A DNA stretch of 64,000 nucleotides from Roseospira goensis (GCF_014197795.1 NZ_JACIGI010000015.1:43262-107261); one strand, 5' to 3'. Numbered from the stretch's first letter, positions 1 to 9,359 are shown. Notes: generated by a model not told the origin, from the sequence alone. Made by a program: numbers and translations.

Positions 1-272
1 TGCGGCTGATCCACTTCGCCACCGGAGCGGCGCAGGCGGCCGGCATTCCGGTGTCGGTGTGCGGCGAGATGGCCGGCGACCCACGCCTGACGCCGCTGCT
101 GTTCGGTCTCGGGGTGCGCGAGCTGTCGATGGCCTCGTTCGCCATTCCCGCGGTCAAGCAGCGGGTCCGGCGCATCACCCAGCCGGCGGCGGAGCGCCAC
201 GCCCACCGGGTGCTGGGCCAGCCCGACGCCGCCCGCATCGGGGCCCTGATCGAGTCCTTTGATGCCGGCTGA
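1..272 (+). CDS. PEP-protein phosphotransferase (PtsI/PtsP type), C-terminal fragment
   Basis: Only the last ~90 residues are in the window; the gene begins upstream of base 1 and ends at TGA 270-272. The stretch reading VSVCGEMAGDPRLTPLL followed by GLGVRELSM is the hallmark of the C-terminal TIM-barrel, PEP-binding domain of enzyme I family proteins, with the conserved active-site Cys in CGEMAGD. Family knowledge: these enzymes autophosphorylate from phosphoenolpyruvate and pass the phosphate to HPr. In alphaproteobacteria this usually serves the nitrogen-PTS or a regulatory PTS rather than sugar uptake. Without the N-terminus I cannot tell PtsI from PtsP (GAF-containing). It is followed after 55 bases by rnhB in the same direction. 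Confidence 0.85.
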   Translation, partial: RLIHFATGAAQAAGIPVSVCGEMAGDPRLTPLLFGLGVRELSMASFAIPAVKQRVRRITQPAAERHAHRVLGQPDAARIGALIESFDAG

Positions 273-327
273 CCGCCGGCGCTGCCCCCGTGCCGTCCTC
301 TTCCCCGTCCCCGCGCCAGAGACCGCC

Positions 328-1002
328 ATGCCCGACTTCACCCTGGAATCCGCCCACGAGGGCCTGGTGTGCGGCGTCGACGAAGCCGGCCGCGGGCCGC
401 TGGCCGGGCCGCTGGTGGCCGCCGCCGCCGTCCTGGACCGCGCCCGCCTGCCGACCGCCCTGCGCGAGGGTCTGGACGATTCCAAGGCGCTGAAGCCGGC
501 GCGCCGCGCCGCCCTGCTGGGCGCCCTGGAGGCCAGCGACGCGGTGCGCCTGGCGGTGGCGGTGGTGGACGTGGCGGAGATCGAGCGCCGCAACGTCCTG
601 GGTGCCACCCTGGCCGGCATGGTCCGGGCGGTGGCGGCCCTGGGGGGGCCAGCGCCGACTCTGGCGCTGGTGGACGGCAACCAGCCGCCGCCGGACATGC
701 CCTGCCCGGTGCGCTGCGTGGTCCGCGGGGACGCCCGCTGCCTGTCCATCGCCGCCGCCTCCATCGCCGCCAAGGTGACGCGCGACCGCCTGATGATCGC
801 CCTGGATGCCGCGCACCCCGGCTATGGCTGGGCGCGCAACATGGGCTACGGCACCGCCGAGCATCTGGCGGCGCTAGGACGGCTGGGGGTGACGCCGCAG
901 CACCGGCGCGGCTATGCGCCGGTGCGGGCCGCGCTGGCAGCCGAGGCGGCGCCCCACGGGCTGTGGCCCCGCGACCACAGCGGACCCATCCCTGGCGCCT
1001 GA
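328..1002 (+). CDS. rnhB: Ribonuclease HII
   Basis: 224 residues. The N-terminal GVDEAGRGPLAGPLVAAAAV carries the conserved Asp-Glu metal-binding pair of type 2 RNase H. Further catalytic acidic positions lie in LVDGN (the third conserved Asp) and the SIAAASIAAKVTRDR block, which is the family signature. The enzyme cleaves the RNA strand of RNA/DNA hybrids and removes single misincorporated ribonucleotides in the cytoplasm. I chose ATG 328 (MPDFTLESAHEG) because the in-frame upstream start at 259 adds an arginine/proline-rich leader that overlaps the previous gene and is atypical for the family. It lies just upstream of ccrM, an arrangement I recall from other alphaproteobacteria. Confidence 0.95.
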   Translation: MPDFTLESAHEGLVCGVDEAGRGPLAGPLVAAAAVLDRARLPTALREGLDDSKALKPARRAALLGALEASDAVRLAVAVVDVAEIERRNVLGATLAGMVRAVAALGGPAPTLALVDGNQPPPDMPCPVRCVVRGDARCLSIAAASIAAKVTRDRLMIALDAAHPGYGWARNMGYGTAEHLAALGRLGVTPQHRRGYAPVRAALAAEAAPHGLWPRDHSGPIPGA

Positions 1003-1079
1003 CCGGGGCCGGACCCCCAACCCGTTGCGATCGTACGGGATGCGAGAAAACATCAATTTCACCTCCAAAACATCCCGTA

Positions 1080-1116
1080 GAGTCCTGAATTAAAACAAAC
1101 ATTGTCATGCCGACTC
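1080..1116 (+). promoter_or_regulatory. Two GANTC methylation sites in the ccrM leader
   Basis: GAGTC at 1080-1084 and GACTC at 1112-1116 sit 80-120 bases before ccrM. GANTC is the target of CcrM itself. In Caulobacter the ccrM promoter region carries GANTC sites whose methylation state helps time expression. A TTAA half-site at 1090-1093 resembles half of a CtrA box, but the second half is not convincing. The segment is noticeably AT-richer than its surroundings, as expected of a promoter. Confidence 0.5.
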
Positions 1117-1148
1117 GGCCGGCGTACAAACGTCAAACGGCTCGTGCC

Positions 1149-2396
<1,248 letters not shown>

Positions 2397-2397
2397 G

Positions 2398-2453
2398 GCC
2401 GATTGTTCGAAATCGGAACCGCAGATGCGGTCCGATTTCGAACGTGAATCGGC
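2398..2453. repeat. Large imperfect palindrome (family 1, copy A)
   Basis: Starting in GCCGATTG and ending in GAATCGGC, the element folds on itself. Arm 2405-2422 (GTTCGAAATCGGAACCGC) pairs with 2427-2443 (GCGGTCCGATTTCGAAC) with a single bulged base and a 4-base loop AGAT. It lies immediately after ccrM and may act as a terminator-like structure, although no T-run follows. The right arm recurs almost exactly in the palindrome at 32779-32837. Confidence 0.8.
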
Positions 2454-2469
2454 TCTACATTATTGATTT

Positions 2470-2533
2470 TACAGCCGATTATCGCGACAAACCGAAATCA
2501 CGGCGTGACCCCGACTTCGGGCGATCGGCTGTA
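2470..2533. repeat. Second palindrome (family 1, copy B)
   Basis: TACAGCCGAT at 2470-2479 is the exact reverse complement of ATCGGCTGTA at 2524-2533. The interior carries a further imperfect pairing (ACCGAAATC against GACTTCGG). It follows copy A by 16 bases, so the ccrM-ampG gap consists mostly of two successive stem-loops. The same two-palindrome arrangement recurs at 32706-32837. Confidence 0.7.
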
Positions 2534-2651
2534 GGCGGGGCACCGACGCCCGGGCGCCGGCGCGCCACCGACACGGCGCTTGCGTCCGCCGGCGCGGCGC
2601 GCCGATCATGGCGCCGCCGTGCCCCGCGCCCCGCAGCAGAAGGCCGCCGCC

Positions 2652-4052
2652 GTGTCCCGCACCGTGTCCCGTTCCGTGTCTCCCGCCCTGCGTGCCTGGT
2701 GGGACAGCCTCGCCGTCTACCGCGATATCCGGGTTCTCCGGGTGCTGTTCCTGGGCTTCTCCAGCGGGCTGCCACTGCTGCTGGTGTTCTCCACCCTGTC
2801 CTACTGGCTGTCGGAGGCCGGGGTCTCCAAGACCGCCATCGGCCTGTTCGCCTTCGCCAGCACCGCCTACGGCTTCAAGTTCCTGTGGTCGCCGCTGGTC
2901 GACCGGCTGCGGCTGCCGCTGCTGACGCCCTGGCTGGGGCAGCGGCGCGGCTGGCTGATCCTGGCCCAGCTCCTGATCATCGGGTGCATGATCGGCCTGG
3001 GCGCCACCGACCCGGCCACGGACCTGTGGTGGACCGCGCTGTGGGCTGTGCTGCTGGCCTTCGCCTCCGCGACCCAGGACATCGTCATCGACGCCTACCG
3101 CGTGGAGAGCCTGGAGGAGCACCAACTCGGCGCCGGCGCCGGCACCATCGTGCTGGGCTACCGCATCGGCATGGTGGCGGCCAGCGGCGGGGCGCTGATC
3201 GTCGCCGACCTTGCCGGCTGGTTCTGGGCCTACACCGCCATGGCCGGGCTGATGGGGGTGGGGATGCTGACCGCCCTTTTGAGCCCGGAACCGGACCGGA
3301 CCGCCGCCGTCGCCCAGGCCGCCGCCGAGGAGGACCGGGCGCGCGACTGGATGGCGCGGCGCGGTCCCCTGTCGCCGGCGCTGCGTCAGGCGCTGACGTT
3401 CCTCTACGGCGCCGTGGTGGCCCCGTTCCGCGACTTCATGACGCGCCGCCACTGGGTCATGATCCTGGTGTTCATCGCGCTCTACAAATACGGCGACGCC
3501 CTGCTGGGCATCATGGCGATGCCGTTCTACGAGGAGATCGGCTTCACCAAGACCGAGGTGGGGGTGATCTCCAAGGGCTACGGCGTGGTCATGACCATCG
3601 TCGGCGGGCTGGCCGGGGGGCTACTGGTGGCGCGGCTGGGGATCCTGCGGGCGCTGCTGATCTGCGGCGTGGCCCAGGCGGCCTCCAACCTGGTGTTCGC
3701 CTGGCAGGCCTACGTCGGCCCCGACGTGGGCTGGCTGGTGGTGACCATCAGCGTCGAGAACCTGACCGGCGGCATGGGCACGGCGGCCTTCGTGGCCTAC
3801 CTGTCGTCGCTGTGCAACATCGCCTATACGGCGACGCAGTATGCCCTGGTCTCCAGCCTGATGAGCTTCGCCCGCACCTTCTTCGCGGCCGGCGGCGGCT
3901 GGCTGGCCGAGCAGGTGGACTGGGTCAGCTACTTCCTCATCACCACGCTGGCGGCGGTGCCGGGCCTGCTGCTGCTGCTGTGGATGATGCGCACCTTCCC
4001 CAGCCGCGCCACCCGCGCCGACCCCCGCGCCGCCTGGGCGGACGATGATTGA
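2652..4052 (+). CDS. ampG: AmpG-like muropeptide MFS permease
   Basis: 466 residues with about 12-14 hydrophobic segments. Early motifs LGFSSGLPLLLVFSTLSYWL, KFLWSPLVDR and SATQDIVIDAYRVE are the AmpG signature within the major facilitator superfamily. AmpG imports GlcNAc-anhydroMurNAc muropeptides from periplasm to cytoplasm for cell-wall recycling; in some bacteria this feeds beta-lactamase induction. I chose GTG 2652 because AGAAGG lies 8 bases upstream and the protein then begins with a short polar leader; in-frame starts at 2580 and 2619 would only add an Arg/Pro-rich extension. It stands alone between the family 1 palindromes and the gene-free stretch from 4053. Confidence 0.88.
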   Translation: MSRTVSRSVSPALRAWWDSLAVYRDIRVLRVLFLGFSSGLPLLLVFSTLSYWLSEAGVSKTAIGLFAFASTAYGFKFLWSPLVDRLRLPLLTPWLGQRRGWLILAQLLIIGCMIGLGATDPATDLWWTALWAVLLAFASATQDIVIDAYRVESLEEHQLGAGAGTIVLGYRIGMVAASGGALIVADLAGWFWAYTAMAGLMGVGMLTALLSPEPDRTAAVAQAAAEEDRARDWMARRGPLSPALRQALTFLYGAVVAPFRDFMTRRHWVMILVFIALYKYGDALLGIMAMPFYEEIGFTKTEVGVISKGYGVVMTIVGGLAGGLLVARLGILRALLICGVAQAASNLVFAWQAYVGPDVGWLVVTISVENLTGGMGTAAFVAYLSSLCNIAYTATQYALVSSLMSFARTFFAAGGGWLAEQVDWVSYFLITTLAAVPGLLLLLWMMRTFPSRATRADPRAAWADDD

Positions 4053-4387
4053 GGGGGAAGACGGCCGGCCCAATCATTACGCCTACCGGCAAGCGACTCG
4101 GCGGCCTGACGAACATTCGTCAAAGGGCCAAGTGCGCTCGCGCTTCGCCGGAGTCGGCGTCGCGGCGGACGTTATTTGCACAAATGCGTATGCGCAGCGC
4201 ATAATTTTACCGGCGTTGGCCCGTCTTTAGCAAAAAGCACGACGATACTGCCCTCGCGAGCCAGAATCCCCTTGCAACCTGAGTGGACCGAACGTAGCGT
4301 AAACGAGCCGGGCGGGACGCACTATGCGGTACGTCCGATCCTTTTGGGCTACCAGATGTGGAGGCGCGAACGGCGATCCCGACACCT
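4053..4387. other. Lower-GC intergenic stretch without a recognisable gene
   Basis: No convincing coding sequence is visible; short open frames here lack family features. It holds a palindrome TATGCGC-A-GCGCATA (4189-4203) followed by ATTTTA, which could end the ampG transcript, and an inverted repeat GGACG/CGTCC around 4316-4337. Base composition is well below the window average, which suggests regulatory DNA or transferred DNA. Confidence 0.5.
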
Positions 4388-4433
4388 AAAAAAAGAAACC
4401 GCCCAAGACGGCGGTAGCCATCTGGGCGGTTTC
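4388..4433 (-). terminator. Rho-independent terminator, minus strand
   Basis: On the minus strand an 11-bp perfect stem, GAAACCGCCCA against TGGGCGGTTTC, is followed directly by seven T residues (A4388-4394 on the plus strand). This is the clearest intrinsic terminator in the window. It lies ~360 bases beyond the oxidoreductase stop codon, so it either ends that long transcript or belongs to a separate small RNA. Confidence 0.8.
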
Positions 4434-4560
4434 TCAACCGGTCGCTAGCCCACTACGGACCAGATCCCAGCGTGAACAACTAGGATCCTGGGCCAAAGTG
4501 GGTTTGCGATCAAGCGCAAACCGCTTTGGAGATACGAAACATTAACGATCGTATCGTTCA
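4388..4560 (-). ncRNA. Candidate small structured RNA
   Basis: Read on the minus strand from about 4560, the segment has three successive stem-loops. The first is a 37-base hairpin at 4493-4529 (CCAAAG and GGTTTGCG arms). The second is a weaker CCCAGGATCC-type hairpin around 4464-4492. The last is the T-run terminator at 4388-4433. An inverted repeat AACGAT-N3-ATCGTT at 4544-4558 sits where a promoter or operator might be. It has no coding potential and lower GC than its neighbours. I do not recognise a known RNA family; the alternative is a long structured 3' UTR of the oxidoreductase gene. Confidence 0.35.
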
Positions 4561-4699
4561 TGTGCGGGCTTACGTGCGCCTCCGGCATGGCCGGGATGAG
4601 TACGTGCGTGCGCACACCCGCCGGTGGCCGCGCAGGTAAGCGGGCTGCCATCGACACTGCGCCGCTGGTATTCGCGGCCAGACTCGTCAACGCAACAGG

Positions 4700-4783
4700 C
4701 CGGTCGGGGGTTGCTCCCCCGACCGGAACTGTTTCTGTACGTCGAAAGAAGACGGTTCGGGACGGGGGCAACCCCCCGTTCCG
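4700..4783. repeat. Pair of strong hairpins downstream of the oxidoreductase
   Basis: CCGGTCGGGGG (4700-4710) pairs perfectly with CCCCCGACCGG (4716-4726) around a 5-base loop. A second hairpin at 4758-4783 has a CGGGACGGGGG arm, a 3-base loop and one mismatch. Both have a core of five to six Gs and Cs around a TTGC or GCAA loop. The second ends 14 bases from the minus-strand stop codon, so it may protect the 3' end of the message. Confidence 0.6.
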
Positions 4784-4796
4784 CCATCTCGGCGTG

Positions 4797-7700
4797 TTAC
4801 TCCGCCGCCATCCGGGGCGCGGGGGCGTCGTGGGCGGCGCGCAGTTCGGCCTCCTTCGCCCTGGCCGCTTCCACGTTCGTCTCCAGCACATGGCCGAAAC
4901 CGCGCATCTCCAGCGGCAGCCGCGCCAAGTCCACCGCCAGCGCGTGGCTCTCCGGCGTCAGGTCGGCCAGCAGGCGGTCGACCGAGGCGCGGTATTCGGC
5001 GATGAGGCGGCGCTGCATGCGCCGCTCCCCGGTGTAGCCGAACGGGTCCAGCGGCGTGCCGCGCAGACCCTTCAGGCGCGCCATGACCCGGAAGGCGCCG
5101 AACACCCAGGGGCCGTATTCGCGCTTGATGAGGTGGCCGGTGCGCGGGTCGCGCTTCGCCAGCAGGGGCGGCGCGAGGTGGAAGGTCAGGCGCGGGCGCT
5201 CGCCCTCGAAGCGGGCCTTCAGGGACTCGGCGAAGCGGCCGTCGGTGTACAGCCGGGCGACCTCGTACTCGTCCTTGTAGGCCATCAGCTTGAACAGGGC
5301 GCGGGCCACGGCGTCGGTCAGGGCGGTCTCGTCCGGTCCCATGGCCGCCGCCTCGGCGGCGCGCACGCGCGCCACCAGCTTGCGGTAGCGCTTGGCGTAG
5401 CGCCCGCTCTGGTAGGCGCGCAGGGACGCAACCCGCCGCGCGATGGCCTCGTCCAGCGTCTCGGACAGCCGGCGGTCGCCGCTGGCCTCGGCCTGCGGAC
5501 CGACCAGCGCCAGCACCCGCTCGGGCTCCGCCGCCATGCGCCGGCCCCACAGGAAGGCGCCCAGGTTGCTCTGGACGGCGGCCCCGTTCAGCTCCACGGC
5601 GCGTTCGATGGCGGCGCGGGCGATCGGGATCAGGCCCTTCTGCCAGGCGTAGCCCACCATGAACAGGTTGGCGGCGATGCTGTCGCCCAGCAGCGCGGTG
5701 GCGACCCGGGTCGCGTCCACGTACTGCACGTCGTGGGCGGCGTCGGCGAGCACGTCCCGGATGGCCTGGTCGGGGAAGGCCAGGTCCGGCTTCTGGGTGA
5801 AGTCGGCGGTCATCACCGGATGCGCGTTCATCACCGCCACGCTGAGCCCCCGGCGCATCTTCGCCAGCACGTCGGCACCGGCCGCGGTGACCATGTCGCA
5901 GCCGAGCAGCAGGTTGGTGTTGCCGGCGGCGATGCGCACGGCGTGGATGTCCGCCGGCTTGTGGGCGAGGCGCACGTGGCTGACCACGGCGCCGTTCTTC
6001 TGCGCGAGGCCGGTCTGGTCGAGCACCGAGACGCCCTTGCCCTCCAGGTGGGCCGCCATGCCCAGGATGGCGCCGATGGTCACCACGCCGGTGCCGCCGA
6101 TGCCGGTGATGAGGATGTCGTAGGGCATGCTCTGGGTGATCGCGGTGTCCGGCTCGGGCAGGGCGGGGAAGCCGTCGTCCTGGTCCGGGGCGCCGGCCTT
6201 GGCCGACGCCTTCTTGGGCACCACCCCGGAGACGGTCACGAAGCTGGGGCAGAAGCCCTTGATGCAGGAGATGTCCTTGTTGCACGTGGACTGGTCGATG
6301 GCGCGCTTGCGGCCGAATTCGGTCTCCACCGGGGTGATCGAGACGCAGTTGGACTGCACGCCACAGTCGCCGCAGCCCTCGCATACCGCCTCGTTGATCA
6401 TGACGCGGACGTCCGGGTCCTCCATCAGGCCGCGCTTGCGGCGGCGGCGCTTCTCGGCGGCACAGGTCTGGTCGTAGATCAGGACGGTGACCCCCGCCAC
6501 CTCGCGCAGGTCGCGCTGGATCGCGTCCAGGCGGTCGCGGTGCGCCACCTGGGTTCCCGGCGGCAGCATCGCCCCGTCGCCATACTTCTCCGGGTCGTCG
6601 GAGACGACGACGATGCGCTTGACGCCTTCGCCCGCCATCTGGTGCGCGATCTGCGGCACGGTCAGGGTGCCGTCCACCGGCTGGCCGCCGGTCATGGCGA
6701 CGGCGTCGTTGTAGAGCAGCTTGTAGGTGATGTTGACCCCGGCGGCGACGGCCTGGCGGATCGCCAGCGAGCCGGAGTGGAAGTAGGTGCCGTCGCCCAG
6801 GTTGACGAACATGTGGCGGGTCTCGGTGAAGGGCGCCAGCCCGACCCAGCTCGCCCCTTCGCCGCCCATGTGGGTGAAGGTCTTCGTGTTCCGCTCCGGC
6901 ATCCACGTGACCATGTAGTGGCAGCCGATGCCGGCCAGGGCCTCGCTGCCCTCGGGTACGGTGGTCGAGGTGTTGTGCGGGCAGCCGGAGCAGTAGTAGG
7001 GCAGGCGCTTGGTGGCGACCCGCTCGGTGGACAGTTCGGCCTGCTTGCGCTCCAGCAGGGCGAGGCGCTGTTCCATCGTGTCCAGGGTGACGAAGCGGCG
7101 CAACTGCCCGGCGATGGCGCGGGCCACCATGGCCGGGGTCAGTTCGCCGGCGGAGGGCAGGATCCAGGTGCCCGCTTCGTCGAACTTGCCGACGATGCGC
7201 GGGCGCACGTCCTCGCGCCAGTTGTAGAGCTGCTCCTTCAACTGGTTCTCGATCAGGGCGCGTTTTTCCTCGACCACCAGGATCTCTTCGAGCCCCTCGG
7301 CGAAGCGGCGGATGCCGTCGCGCTCCAGTGGCCAGGGCATGCCGACCTTGTACAGCCGGATGCCGATATCGCGGGCGATGCGCTCGGTGATGCCCAGGTC
7401 GGCCAGGGCCTGGCGGACGTCCTTGTACGCCTTGCCCGACGCCACGATGCCCAGGCGCGGTTCGGGCGAATCGAAGACGACCCGGTCGATCCGGTTGGCG
7501 CGGGCGAAGGCGAGCGCGGCGTAGATCTTGTAGCGCATCAGCCGATATTCCTGCGCCAGGGGCGCGTCCGGCCAGCGGATGTGCACCCCGTCGGGCGGGA
7601 ACACGAAGTCCGTCGGGGTGACGATATCCAGCGCCAGCGGATCGACCAGCACCGAGCCGCCGCTGTCGCAGGTCTCGCTGATCGCCTTCATGGACACCCA

Positions 7701-8321
7701 CAGGCCGGCATAGCGGCTCATGGCAATGCCGAGCAGGCCGTAGTCCACCACCTCGTCGACCCCGGCCGGGTTCAGGACCGGGATCTGGGCGCCGGACAGC
7801 GCATGCTCGGACTGGTGGGCGATGGTCGAGGACTTGGCGGCGTGGTCGTCGCCGGCGATCACCAGCACGCCGCCGTGCGGCGACGTGCCGGCCATGGTGG
7901 CGTGCTTGAACACGTCCCCGGAGCGGTCGACGCCCGGGCCCTTGCCGTACCAGACGCCGAACACACCGTCGACCTTCGCCCCCCGGAACAGCCCGGTCTG
8001 TTGCGTGCCCCAGATGGCGGTGGCGGCCAAGTCCTCGTTGACACCGGGCTGGAAGACGATGTTTTCGGCCTCCAGGTACCGGCGCGCCTTCCACAGCTCC
8101 TTGTCGTAGGCGCCCAGGGGCGAGCCGCGATAGCCGCTGACGAAGCCGCCGGTGTTCAGGCCGGCGGCACGGTCGCGCTGGCGCTGGGCCAGCAGCAGGC
8201 GGGTCAGCGCCTGGATGCCGGTCATGAACACGCGGCCCTGGGCCAGGCGGTACTTGTCCTCCAGGCTGACCTGATCCATCGGGACCGGCTCCAGGGCGGG
8301 GGGCGGCGGGACGGCGGTCAT
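4797..8321 (-). CDS. Indolepyruvate ferredoxin oxidoreductase (fused alpha/beta/gamma)
   Basis: 1174 residues. The thiamine-diphosphate modules are N-terminal, followed by YYCSGCPHNTS. A central iron-sulfur region contains CEGCGDCGVQSNC and CNKDISCIKGFCPSF. A gamma-type domain begins at ITGIGGTGVVTIGAILGMAA, followed by a long C-terminal region typical of the single-chain form in proteobacteria. The family oxidatively decarboxylates aryl-pyruvates (indolepyruvate, phenylpyruvate) to aryl-acetyl-CoA with a ferredoxin or other low-potential acceptor, in aromatic amino-acid catabolism. I chose ATG 8321 because GGAGAG lies 6 bases upstream; in-frame ATGs at 8381 and 8366 lack a ribosome site. It is monocistronic, with hairpins and a distal terminator downstream. 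The exact substrate is inferred from the family. Confidence 0.9.
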   Translation of the reverse strand: MTAVPPPPALEPVPMDQVSLEDKYRLAQGRVFMTGIQALTRLLLAQRQRDRAAGLNTGGFVSGYRGSPLGAYDKELWKARRYLEAENIVFQPGVNEDLAATAIWGTQQTGLFRGAKVDGVFGVWYGKGPGVDRSGDVFKHATMAGTSPHGGVLVIAGDDHAAKSSTIAHQSEHALSGAQIPVLNPAGVDEVVDYGLLGIAMSRYAGLWVSMKAISETCDSGGSVLVDPLALDIVTPTDFVFPPDGVHIRWPDAPLAQEYRLMRYKIYAALAFARANRIDRVVFDSPEPRLGIVASGKAYKDVRQALADLGITERIARDIGIRLYKVGMPWPLERDGIRRFAEGLEEILVVEEKRALIENQLKEQLYNWREDVRPRIVGKFDEAGTWILPSAGELTPAMVARAIAGQLRRFVTLDTMEQRLALLERKQAELSTERVATKRLPYYCSGCPHNTSTTVPEGSEALAGIGCHYMVTWMPERNTKTFTHMGGEGASWVGLAPFTETRHMFVNLGDGTYFHSGSLAIRQAVAAGVNITYKLLYNDAVAMTGGQPVDGTLTVPQIAHQMAGEGVKRIVVVSDDPEKYGDGAMLPPGTQVAHRDRLDAIQRDLREVAGVTVLIYDQTCAAEKRRRRKRGLMEDPDVRVMINEAVCEGCGDCGVQSNCVSITPVETEFGRKRAIDQSTCNKDISCIKGFCPSFVTVSGVVPKKASAKAGAPDQDDGFPALPEPDTAITQSMPYDILITGIGGTGVVTIGAILGMAAHLEGKGVSVLDQTGLAQKNGAVVSHVRLAHKPADIHAVRIAAGNTNLLLGCDMVTAAGADVLAKMRRGLSVAVMNAHPVMTADFTQKPDLAFPDQAIRDVLADAAHDVQYVDATRVATALLGDSIAANLFMVGYAWQKGLIPIARAAIERAVELNGAAVQSNLGAFLWGRRMAAEPERVLALVGPQAEASGDRRLSETLDEAIARRVASLRAYQSGRYAKRYRKLVARVRAAEAAAMGPDETALTDAVARALFKLMAYKDEYEVARLYTDGRFAESLKARFEGERPRLTFHLAPPLLAKRDPRTGHLIKREYGPWVFGAFRVMARLKGLRGTPLDPFGYTGERRMQRRLIAEYRASVDRLLADLTPESHALAVDLARLPLEMRGFGHVLETNVEAARAKEAELRAAHDAPAPRMAAE

Positions 8322-8552
8322 GGCGGGCTCTCCGGACAGGGGGCGCGGATCGGGACGCGCCGTCATGTCATTTGAAGTCATGTGATTGGGAACATGTGGT
8401 CACGGCGCGGCGGCGGCGCCAATGCCCCATCCACGCGCTCAGGCTGGAGACAGTCTAACGCGCCGCGCGCACCCCTGCAAACGGGACAGCAATCCTGACG
8501 TTTTTTGGGGGATGGGGAGTGAGCGGCCTGGCCCTCGCGTCCTGTCACCCAC

Positions 8553-8566
8553 ATCTCATTTGAGAT
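8553..8566. promoter_or_regulatory. Palindromic operator before the antitoxin gene
   Basis: ATCTCA-TT-TGAGAT is a perfect inverted repeat 32 bases before the antitoxin ATG, followed by ACGATGAGG. Antitoxins of the RelB/DinJ class are ribbon-helix-helix proteins that bind such short palindromes to repress their own operon, so this is the probable autoregulatory site. Confidence 0.6.
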
Positions 8567-8597
8567 ACGATGAGGGCCCCAACAGACGAGGCGATCC

Positions 8598-8891
8598 ATG
8601 ACCGCTCGGACATCCATGCTGCACGTCCGCGTCGACGACAGGCTCAAGGCCGAAGCGACCGAGGTCCTGGCCGGCGTCGGCCTCTCGGTATCCGATGCCG
8701 TCCGCATCCTGCTCACGCGGGTCGCAGCGGAGGGCGGCCTGCCCGCCGGCCTGACGGCCGACCCCGACGCCTACGACTCCTGGTTCCGAGCCAAGGTACG
8801 TGAGGCTCTCGACGACCCCGGTGCGACGGTCCGTCACGATGCCGTGATGGCGGAGGCACAGGCGGCAATCCAAGACAGGCGCCGTGCCTGA
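8598..8891 (+). CDS. Type II antitoxin, RelB/DinJ family
   Basis: 97 residues. The N-terminal half, MLHVRVDDRLKAEATEVLAG then GLSVSDAVRILLTRV, is the ribbon-helix-helix pattern of RelB/DinJ antitoxins: a beta strand with alternating residues, then two helices. The C-terminal half is charged and would wrap the toxin. It neutralises the toxin encoded next and represses the operon through the palindrome upstream. GAGGCG precedes ATG 8598. Its last 8 bases overlap the toxin start (GTG 8884), the usual translational coupling. The antitoxin is intact although its partner is broken. Confidence 0.85.
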   Translation: MTARTSMLHVRVDDRLKAEATEVLAGVGLSVSDAVRILLTRVAAEGGLPAGLTADPDAYDSWFRAKVREALDDPGATVRHDAVMAEAQAAIQDRRRA

Positions 8892-9172
8892 GGTTACCTG
8901 GACGCAGGCCGCGCGGGCGGATCTGCTGTCCGTCGTCACGTACATCGCCGATGACAACCCGGCGACCGCGCGCGCTGATTGGCGAGATCGACGCCAAGGT
9001 GTCGCGGCTGCCGGAGACCCCAAGGCTGTCCCGGGCAGGCCGGGCGGCGGGCACCCGCGAGATGGTCGTGCGGCGGCGCTACGTGGTGGTTTACAGACAT
9101 GATGACGACGGGCTGGGCGGGACCGCCGTCACGGTGCTGCGTGTGCTGCCCGTGGCACAGCCGTGGCCGTGA
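8884..9172 (+). pseudogene. Frameshifted RelE/ParE-family toxin
   Basis: Frame 1 from GTG 8884 encodes WTQAARADLLSVVTYIADDN, the N-terminal helices of a ParE/RelE toxin. The remainder continues in the +1 frame: ALIGEIDAKVSRLPETPRL, then GTREMVVRRRYVVVYRH and TVLRVLPVAQPWP, ending at TGA 9170-9172. The join falls in a CG-dinucleotide tract (about 8968-8976). Two missing bases or one extra base there would explain the break, so slippage in that tract is likely. Restored, the protein would be ~96 residues, the normal family length. Either the toxin is inactivated or the base call in the CG run is wrong. Confidence 0.8.
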
Positions 9173-9214
9173 CCACGGGACAGCCATGGCCGCGACGAGA
9201 TGGCGTTTGCGTCG

Positions 9215-9243
9215 TTGACGCGGCGGGAGCGGCTCTGTAGGGT
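9215..9243 (+). promoter_or_regulatory. Candidate sigma-70 promoter for rpmJ
   Basis: TTGACG (9215-9220), a 17-base spacer and TAGGGT (9238-9243) lie ~115 bases before the L36 gene. The -35 is nearly consensus and the -10 is weak. It is the only plausible promoter in the 187-base gap between the toxin remnant and rpmJ. Confidence 0.35.
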
Positions 9244-9359
9244 GCGCGCCTCTTGCGACCGGCCCCCGGGCGGCCGCCCCGTGGCGTATGGACCGCCGGG
9301 GCCGGACACCGGGCAGCCCCCGAGGACAAAGCCCGACGATCGAGCCCGAGGACAGAACC

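Noticed and set aside
1090-1104. Full CtrA box upstream of ccrM
   Set aside because: TTAA is present but the second half reads ATTG instead of TTAAC after seven bases, so only a half-site can be claimed.
4053-4800. tRNA or tmRNA gene
   Set aside because: I looked for T-loop GGTTCGAATCC-type and cloverleaf patterns on both strands and found none; the hairpins do not fit a tRNA.
4560-8375. A 1271-residue plus-strand protein
   Set aside because: It is antisense to the oxidoreductase gene, His/Gly/Ala-rich without motifs, as expected of high-GC shadow frames.
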